Assembly (NCBI GenBank): GCA_039936115.1
Contig: JBDTIZ010000224.1
Coordinates: 1 to 11,042, forward strand
DNA length: 11,042 nt
Reading direction: 5' to 3'
Origin: DATIJJ01 sp039936115
Lineage (GTDB): Bacteria; Pseudomonadota; Gammaproteobacteria; DSM-16500
Part shown: positions 6,560 to 11,042 of the stretch, piece by piece
How the letters are laid out: each line of letters begins with the position of its first letter
Numbering within the stretch: position 1 is the first letter of the stretch
Notes under the pieces: generated by a model
What the model was told of the DNA's origin: nothing
What the model saw: only the letters and a program-made list of their open reading frames with translations
The model's database searches: none
Translations under genes and position numbers: made by a program

Positions 6560-6815
6560 TTTTTGTAAAGGCGAACCTATCCGACAGGGTGCTGGCAATC
6601 CTGGCCAACGCTGTCACCCTGACCAACGCTGTCACCACGACCAAGGCTGTCACCCGCACTTGTTGCGGGGTCTGGGTTTTAAATAATAAAAAAATACATT
6701 TTATCGTTTCAAATGACTTTTTTCTGTTTTTAATACCAGACCTCGCAACAAGTGCGGGGTGACAGTGTGATCAGGATGACGACATCTATGCCCAATAGGT
6801 TTACCCCTACAAAAA
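6560..6815. repeat. Composite element: palindrome nested inside MITE-like outer repeats
   Basis: Outer inverted repeats 6560-6580 and 6795-6815 (17 of 21 identical) carry the same GTAGGGGCGAACCT-type sequence as the element at 3071-3171. Inside lies a second inverted repeat, 6647-6675 with 6736-6765 (nearly identical apart from one inserted C and one or two substitutions), reading CTGTCACCCCGCACTTGTTG and enclosing about 60 AT-rich bases. Three 18-bp tandem units precede the inner left arm. No transposase is encoded. The structure suggests one palindromic element inserted into another, followed by local duplication. It fills most of the gap between the divergent MFS and deoxyhypusine-synthase-like genes. 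Confidence 0.75.
6601..6654. repeat. Three 18-bp tandem repeats
   Basis: Units at 6601-6618, 6619-6636 and 6637-6654 follow the pattern CTGACCAACGCTGTCACC. Units 1 and 2 differ at one base; unit 3 differs at three bases from unit 2. Each ends in CTGTCACC, which is also the beginning of the adjacent inner palindrome arm at 6647, so the repeats probably arose by slippage or duplication of that arm end. The copy number may vary between strains. Confidence 0.85.
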
Positions 6816-6879
6816 ACATTTATAACTGACGACGCAGAGGTTCATAACCACATATTAGCTGATCCCACATAAAAAACGC

Positions 6880-6907
6880 TTGCTTCTCATTAAAAAAAAT
6901 TCATAAT
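6880..6907 (+). promoter_or_regulatory. Possible promoter for the deoxyhypusine-synthase-like gene
   Basis: TTGCTT (6880-6885) and CATAAT (6902-6907, 5 of 6 to the -10 consensus) are spaced by 16 bases, about 58 bases before the ATG. The -35 matches only in TTG. The leader between is very AT-rich and ends in a strong GGAGGGGG ribosome-binding site at 6952-6959. Confidence 0.4.
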
Positions 6908-6964
6908 GCACGCCTTCGTTGTATTTTTATTGTTTAATATTATTTTTTTTTGGAGGGGGCCTTG

Positions 6965-8014
6965 ATGGGAAAAACCAAGACTGAATTACTTTCCACTGAA
7001 GTGAATCATTTGGATATAAAGCAGTTCGATGTAGTTAAATTAGTTGACGCGATGAAAGGTACCGCTTTTCAAGCTAGAAATCTAGCCCGTGCAGCTGAAA
7101 TATACAATCAAATGTTAGCGGATGAAAAGTGTAGTGTGATTCTATGTCTTGCTGGATCATTGGTAAGCGCCGGCTTAAAGCAAGTTATCGTTGATATGAT
7201 CGACAACAATATGGTTGATGCGATTGTTTCATCAGGCGCTAATATTGTTGACCAGGATTTCTTTGAAGGGCTCGGCTTTAAACATTATCAAGGTTCAGCA
7301 TTGCTAGAAGACACTGAACTGCAAGCTTTGGCAATTGATCGAATTTACGATACCTTGATCGATGAAGATGATTTGCGTGTGTGTGATAATACGATTTGTG
7401 ACATTGCCAATAGCATGGCACCTAGAGCGTATTCTTCGCGTGAATTTATCCAAGAAATGGGACGCTATCTCGAGAAAAATGGCAAAAACAAAAACTCCAT
7501 CGTTTTACGTGCTTATCAAAAAAACATTCCTATTTTCGTGCCTGCATTTAGTGACTGCAGCGCAGGTTTTGGCTTAGTCATGCATCAAGTTGCCAATCCA
7601 AAGAAACATGTAAGCATCGATTCTGTCAAAGATTTTCGCGAGCTGACACAATTGAAAATTGAAGCGGGCGAAACCGGTCTTTTGATGGTGGGCGGTGGTG
7701 TACCTAAAAATTTCGCTCAAGACGTTGTGGTCGCGGCCGAGTTATTAGGTGCCGAAGTGCCACTGCATAAATATGCGGTTCAAATTACAGTAGCAGATGA
7801 ACGTGACGGCGCCTTGTCAGGCTCAACGTTGCGTGAAGCCTGTTCATGGGGCAAAGTTTCTGTTGTCCATGAGCAAATGGTTTTTTGCGAAGCAACCATC
7901 GCTCTGCCAATGATTGTAGGATACGCCTACGGCAAAGAAGCATGGCGTACGCGTACTGAACGTGCTTACAGCAATTTATTTGCTGAGCCGGTTTCAGTTT
8001 CAAGTGATGCTTAA
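6965..8014 (+). CDS. Deoxyhypusine synthase-family protein (probable polyamine synthase)
   Basis: A 349-residue NAD-dependent enzyme. Family marks seen: LAGSLVSAG (62-70) and SSGANIVDQD (89-98) in the NAD-binding fold; MVGGGVPKNF (241-250); DGALSGSTLREA (281-292); and SWGKV (294-298), whose Lys297 aligns with the catalytic lysine of human deoxyhypusine synthase (Lys329 in WGKI). The enzyme moves an aminobutyl group from a donor polyamine onto an acceptor amine through an imine on this lysine. Bacteria lack eIF5A, and bacterial homologues are reported to make polyamines such as homospermidine or its guanidino derivatives from agmatine. Neighbouring speA, which produces agmatine, favours such a role; the exact product is inference. 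The start is set at the ATG at 6965 because GGAGG at 6952-6956 lies 8 bases upstream; a TTG at 6950 in the same frame lies before that site. Confidence 0.9.
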   Translation: MGKTKTELLSTEVNHLDIKQFDVVKLVDAMKGTAFQARNLARAAEIYNQMLADEKCSVILCLAGSLVSAGLKQVIVDMIDNNMVDAIVSSGANIVDQDFFEGLGFKHYQGSALLEDTELQALAIDRIYDTLIDEDDLRVCDNTICDIANSMAPRAYSSREFIQEMGRYLEKNGKNKNSIVLRAYQKNIPIFVPAFSDCSAGFGLVMHQVANPKKHVSIDSVKDFRELTQLKIEAGETGLLMVGGGVPKNFAQDVVVAAELLGAEVPLHKYAVQITVADERDGALSGSTLREACSWGKVSVVHEQMVFCEATIALPMIVGYAYGKEAWRTRTERAYSNLFAEPVSVSSDA

Positions 8015-8059
8015 CAGAAAAGTCACACTGTTTAATCATTACATCGCAAAGCAAAACGC

Positions 8060-8138
8060 TGTCATGCCAGCAAAGGCTGGCATCCAGGCTTTTACAAGAC
8101 TGCTGCTGGTTGCCAGCTAAAAGCGTGCTGGCATGACA
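8060..8138. repeat. Palindromic repeat between the DHS-like gene and speA (TGTCAT family)
   Basis: Perfect 13-base outer arms, TGTCATGCCAGCA (8060-8072) and its complement (8126-8138), enclose about 53 bases. The left arm also forms a local hairpin, GCCAGC-AAAG-GCTGGC (8066-8081). It shares the TGTCAT.CC.GC.AAGGC layout with the element at 1935-2012. It occupies half of the 160-base gap between two genes that probably belong to one pathway, so it may modulate or partly uncouple their expression. No U-run follows, and no separate speA promoter was recognised in the gap. Confidence 0.75.
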
Positions 8139-8174
8139 AAGTTACATTGAACCCTTATTTAGGTAGCCGAAATT

Positions 8175-10064
8175 ATGACTGACTGGTCTGTTCAACAGGC
8201 CCGTGATATTTATCACATTGCACAGTGGAGCGATGGTTTTTTTGACATCTGTGAACGTGGTAGATTACGAGCTTATCCCAATACTTTGCGTGACCAAGCC
8301 AATATTGATATGCACGACCTGTCGCAAAAAATAAAAGACTCTGGCATGTCTTTTCCGGTTCTTGTTCGTTTTACTGATATTTTGCGTAAACGAATCCAGT
8401 CTTTGCATGAAGCGTTTATTCAAGCAATGAAAGACCATGATTATCAAGGTCAATACATCAGTGCTTATCCGATTAAAGTCAATCAGCAGCGTCGTGTTGT
8501 CGAAGCGATTTTACAAAATGGAAAAGTCAGTGTTGGCATTGAAACAGGCAGTAAACCTGAATTACTTGCAGCGCTAGCTGTATCGAGCGCTCCGAATGCG
8601 GTTATCATTTGTAATGGCTATAAAGACCGCGAATATATTCGTCTTGCGTTGATCGGTCAGCGTTTAGGCCACCGAGTCATTATCATCCTGGAAAAATTTG
8701 CGGAATTAGCGCTGGTTCTTGAAGAAAGTGAAAAATTGAATCTTGAACCTTATCTTGGTGTTCGTGTGCGTTTGTCATCGCTCGGTGAAGGCAAATGGCA
8801 AGATTCTGGCGGCGAAAAAGCGAAGTTTGGATTTTCAGCGCCTCAACTTTTGCAAGTCGTGGAATTATTACGCGCTAAAAATCGTCTGCATTTGTTACGT
8901 GTCATCCACTCACATTTAGGATCGCAAGTTGCCAATATTTCACATATTCAACGCGGAATGCATGAAGCCTCTCGCTATTATTCTGCTCTGCGTGAGCTAG
9001 GCGCTCCAATTGATACGATTGATGTGGGCGGTGGTTTAGGTGTCGATTATGAAGGAACTCGATCTCGTAGTTTTTGTTCTATGAATTATAGCGTGCAAGA
9101 GTATGCTAATAACATTGTGTATACGCTTGCTGAAATTTGTCAGCAACATAATTTACCGCATCCGCATATTATTACAGAATCAGGTCGTGCTATCACCGCG
9201 CATCATGCGATGTTAATTACGAATGTTATTGCAACCGAATCAGCGTGCGAAATCACGAATCTTCAAGCGCCGGCTGAAAATGATAAACCGATTTTGCATG
9301 GTCTTTGGAATAGTTTAGTCACTCTGACAGAAAGCACAGCGCTTGAGATTTATCACGACATCTGTCATTGGATGTCAGAAATCAATACGATGTATATCCA
9401 TGGTTTGATTGGTTTGAAAGAACGCGCGTATGGCGAACAAGTTTACTATGCGACGTGTTTCAAATTGCGTGATGTTTTAAAACCACAAGCACGAGCACAT
9501 CGTGATGTGATTGATGAGTTAAATGAAAAATTAGCTAACAAGATAGTCTGCAATTTTTCTTTATTTCAATCCTTACCCGATGCATGGGCGATTAATCAAG
9601 TATTTCCTATTATGCCGTTATCGTGTCTTGATCAAAAGCCTACACAGCGTGGCATTTTGCATGATATTACTTGCGACTCGGACGGTCGTATTGATATGTA
9701 TGTGAATAATTATGGCTTGGAATCGACATTGCCTCTGCCGCCGTATAATCCTGAACAACCTTATTTGCTGGGCATTTTTTTAGTGGGCGCTTATCAAGAA
9801 ATTTTAGGCGATTTGCATAATTTATTTGGCGACACGAATTCTATCCATGTTGAATTGACAGATAATGGTGGATATAAATTAACTCACGCGATGGAAGGCG
9901 ATACGGTCGAATCCATTTTGCGTTATGTGGATTTTGATACGAAAGATTTATTAATCTCTTATCAAAGACAGTTGAAAAATTCAAAATTGACGACCCAAGA
10001 ATACGATGAATTTTTGGAAGATTTAACTGTGGGTTTGAGTGGTTATACTTATTTTGAAGAGTGA
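8175..10064 (+). CDS. speA: Biosynthetic arginine decarboxylase (PLP-dependent)
   Basis: A 629-residue enzyme, within the usual 630-660 length, converting L-arginine to agmatine and CO2 as the entry to putrescine and higher polyamines. It has the alanine-racemase-like fold-III barrel with the PLP-binding Lys101 in YPIKVNQ, HSHLGSQ (245-251), the phosphate-binding glycine loop VGGGLGVDYEG (284-294), and ESGRAITAHH (335-344). The C-terminal beta domain carries CDSDG with the catalytic Cys500. The N-terminus ARDIYHIAQWSDGFFDI matches SpeA starts, so the ATG at 8175 is right despite a weak AGG ribosome-binding site. Upstream lies the deoxyhypusine-synthase-like gene, a likely user of agmatine or its derivatives. 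Downstream, only 25 bases after the stop, begins the CaaX-box protein, so speA is probably the first or middle gene of a shared transcript. No speB-like agmatinase is in this window. Confidence 0.97.
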   Translation: MTDWSVQQARDIYHIAQWSDGFFDICERGRLRAYPNTLRDQANIDMHDLSQKIKDSGMSFPVLVRFTDILRKRIQSLHEAFIQAMKDHDYQGQYISAYPIKVNQQRRVVEAILQNGKVSVGIETGSKPELLAALAVSSAPNAVIICNGYKDREYIRLALIGQRLGHRVIIILEKFAELALVLEESEKLNLEPYLGVRVRLSSLGEGKWQDSGGEKAKFGFSAPQLLQVVELLRAKNRLHLLRVIHSHLGSQVANISHIQRGMHEASRYYSALRELGAPIDTIDVGGGLGVDYEGTRSRSFCSMNYSVQEYANNIVYTLAEICQQHNLPHPHIITESGRAITAHHAMLITNVIATESACEITNLQAPAENDKPILHGLWNSLVTLTESTALEIYHDICHWMSEINTMYIHGLIGLKERAYGEQVYYATCFKLRDVLKPQARAHRDVIDELNEKLANKIVCNFSLFQSLPDAWAINQVFPIMPLSCLDQKPTQRGILHDITCDSDGRIDMYVNNYGLESTLPLPPYNPEQPYLLGIFLVGAYQEILGDLHNLFGDTNSIHVELTDNGGYKLTHAMEGDTVESILRYVDFDTKDLLISYQRQLKNSKLTTQEYDEFLEDLTVGLSGYTYFEE

Positions 10065-10076
10065 GGAAATCTAATC

Positions 10077-10083
10077 AAGGAGG
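10077..10083 (+). promoter_or_regulatory. Strong ribosome-binding site deciding the GTG start of the CaaX protein
   Basis: AAGGAGG, nearly the full anti-16S complement, ends 6 bases before the GTG at 10090. It supports the non-ATG start and implies efficient translation from a message shared with speA. It is the strongest such site in the window apart from GGAGGGGG before the deoxyhypusine-synthase-like gene. Confidence 0.75.
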
Positions 10084-10089
10084 ATTGCC

Positions 10090-10971
10090 GTGGATAATAG
10101 AAATGACGCGTTAAGAGATGAAGATTTAGACGCGGCTGAAGAGAAAACAGAAACGCCTGAGATGAAGTTTGCGCGTTTAGTCATGAATCGCACGCTTCAA
10201 ATCACCTGTGACTTGAAAAGTACATTTCAAGAAGCACGGATGCAAGATATTGTTAGCTTTACAAATAAACAAGGTAAAAAAGTTACAAAACTGATTTTTC
10301 AAGAGGTTCACGATTTTACAGAAACAAATTTAGCGACTCTGGCGATAGAAAATACTCGATCTGAGCTTGCGATAGAATTTGGTATGCGTTGCGACATGGG
10401 TTTGAAAGACATCGAACTTTTTGCTCGTTTAAATAATTCAACCCATGTGTCATTTCGAAATGTATACATGCGTGTTGCTAAACCTGCTGTGCGTTCTACC
10501 TCAATCGAGCTCCTAGCCGATGATGCGGCAAAATCATTTGTTGCTCATAATAAATCAGCAACGCATGTCAGTTTCGAAGAAAGTTATATTGAGAAATTTG
10601 ATTTTATCCAAGGTAATATACGTATTACACATCTGAGTTTAAGAGGCAGTAATGTTGTCACTGATGGAAAAATTTCGGCAGATGAGCAACAGATGCTAAA
10701 GCGAAATGGAATACAACAGCTTAAGATTAGTAGCTTTGAAAATAAATGGGTTGATATTGATGAGGTGCCAGTTAGAGGTTTGCCTAAACAAGAATTTGTT
10801 GAGATGCCGATTGGTGAGGTAATTGAGCCACCTAAAAAACCTGTTAATAAATATGCTGGTTTGGCAACTCATTTAGATTTAAATTATTTTGCGCCGCCAA
10901 CAAAATCTTCCTATCCAAATCCGACTAACCCGACACCAGCGCTTAGCAGCAGTGGATGTGTTATTTTATAA
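10090..10971 (+). CDS. Repeat protein with C-terminal CaaX prenylation box, candidate effector
   Basis: A 293-residue protein, not recognised as a named family. There is no signal peptide or membrane helix. An acidic N-terminus (1-25) is followed by a body with repeated strand-like motifs: VTKLIF (65-70), STHVSF (117-122), ATHVSF (157-162), ITHLSL (179-184), perhaps IQQLKI (208-213), and ATHLDL (259-264). This resembles degenerate leucine-rich repeats. A Pro/Ser/Thr-rich disordered linker (268-289) leads to the final four residues CVIL (290-293), a textbook CaaX box; Leu at the end favours geranylgeranylation by eukaryotic GGTase-I. Bacteria have no such enzyme, and Legionella effectors are known to use host prenylation to reach membranes. 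Translocation and lipidation are inferred. It lies 25 bases after speA and is likely cotranscribed with it. No second polybasic signal directly precedes the Cys. Confidence 0.8.
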   Translation: MDNRNDALRDEDLDAAEEKTETPEMKFARLVMNRTLQITCDLKSTFQEARMQDIVSFTNKQGKKVTKLIFQEVHDFTETNLATLAIENTRSELAIEFGMRCDMGLKDIELFARLNNSTHVSFRNVYMRVAKPAVRSTSIELLADDAAKSFVAHNKSATHVSFEESYIEKFDFIQGNIRITHLSLRGSNVVTDGKISADEQQMLKRNGIQQLKISSFENKWVDIDEVPVRGLPKQEFVEMPIGEVIEPPKKPVNKYAGLATHLDLNYFAPPTKSSYPNPTNPTPALSSSGCVIL

Positions 10972-11042
10972 TTTTACTTTCGAAATCATTCGCTGAGTTT
11001 GTTGGTTGATGAAATCTAAATCATGAATTGACCGTCATTACG
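10972..11042. other. Window end with partial GTCATTGCG-type repeat
   Basis: Seventy-one bases after the CaaX gene show no terminator hairpin with U-run and no gene. The last bases, CCGTCATTACG (11032-11042), match the start of the repeat type found at the other edge of the window (CCGTCATTGCG on the minus strand there), in opposite orientation. The copy is truncated by the window, so only its first 11 bases are seen. Confidence 0.35.

Noticed and set aside
6601..6654. Possible CRISPR-like repeats
   Set aside because: The 18-bp units are directly adjacent with no spacers and no cas genes nearby.
6547..6762. 71-codon plus-strand reading frame with a six-residue repeat (NAVT-like)
   Set aside because: It lies entirely inside the composite palindromic element; the protein repeat is just a translation of the 18-bp tandem units, and there is no ribosome-binding site.
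6933..6941. TTTAATATT resembling the PmrA-box of Legionella effector promoters
   Set aside because: The region is extremely AT-rich, a single half-site is expected by chance, and it sits about 24 bases before the ATG, downstream of the likely promoter.
6950..6964. TTG start five codons upstream for the deoxyhypusine-synthase-like gene
   Set aside because: It overlaps the strong GGAGGGGG ribosome-binding site that serves the ATG at 6965.
6965..8014. True deoxyhypusine synthase modifying eIF5A
   Set aside because: Bacteria have no eIF5A; the sequence can only show family membership, and context next to speA points to polyamine synthesis.
10939..10968. LSSSGC near the end of the CaaX protein read as a lipoprotein lipobox
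   Set aside because: A lipobox must follow an N-terminal signal peptide; here the Cys is the fourth residue from the C-terminus, and no hydrophobic segment precedes it.

Overview
The window looks like a piece of chromosome from a gammaproteobacterium of the Legionellales type (Legionella, Coxiella, Berkiella or a relative), moderately AT-rich. The basis is the gammaproteobacterial trxA-rho gene order, a Rho whose functional residues fall at the same positions as in E. coli, and two leucine-rich-repeat-like proteins without signal peptides, one ending in a eukaryotic-style CaaX prenylation box. Such proteins are typical of bacteria that live inside eukaryotic cells. The exact genus cannot be fixed from the sequence alone.

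Layout. Bases 73-1131 (minus) encode a FUSC-family membrane protein. It diverges from a 199-residue LRR-like protein of unknown function (1320-1919, plus). Then come minus-strand genes: dps (2035-2478), an EVE-domain protein (2590-3045), rho (3182-4438), trxA (4887-5216) and an Atg22/UMF1-type MFS transporter (5265-6527). From 6965 the strand switches to plus: a deoxyhypusine-synthase-family enzyme (6965-8014), biosynthetic arginine decarboxylase speA (8175-10064) and, 25 bases later with a very strong ribosome-binding site, a 293-residue protein with THxSF repeat motifs and the C-terminus CVIL (10090-10971).

How the genes may work together. SpeA makes agmatine, and the neighbouring deoxyhypusine-synthase homologue keeps the active-site lysine, so the pair probably forms a polyamine branch (agmatine- or putrescine-derived, product uncertain). 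Bacteria have no eIF5A substrate for a true deoxyhypusine synthase. The CaaX protein appears to be translated from the speA transcript, an unexpected pairing of core polyamine metabolism with a candidate host-membrane-targeted effector. This is the most notable discovery candidate here.

Intergenic DNA is rich in palindromic dispersed repeats: a perfect 38-bp-arm palindrome after trxA; two elements with GTAGGGGCGAACCT-type ends, one of which encloses a second palindrome plus three 18-bp tandem repeats; two members of a TGTCAT...CC.GC family; and partial copies of a GTCATTGCGAGC-type repeat at both window edges. No tRNA, rRNA, CRISPR array, transposase gene or clear Rho-independent terminator was seen.
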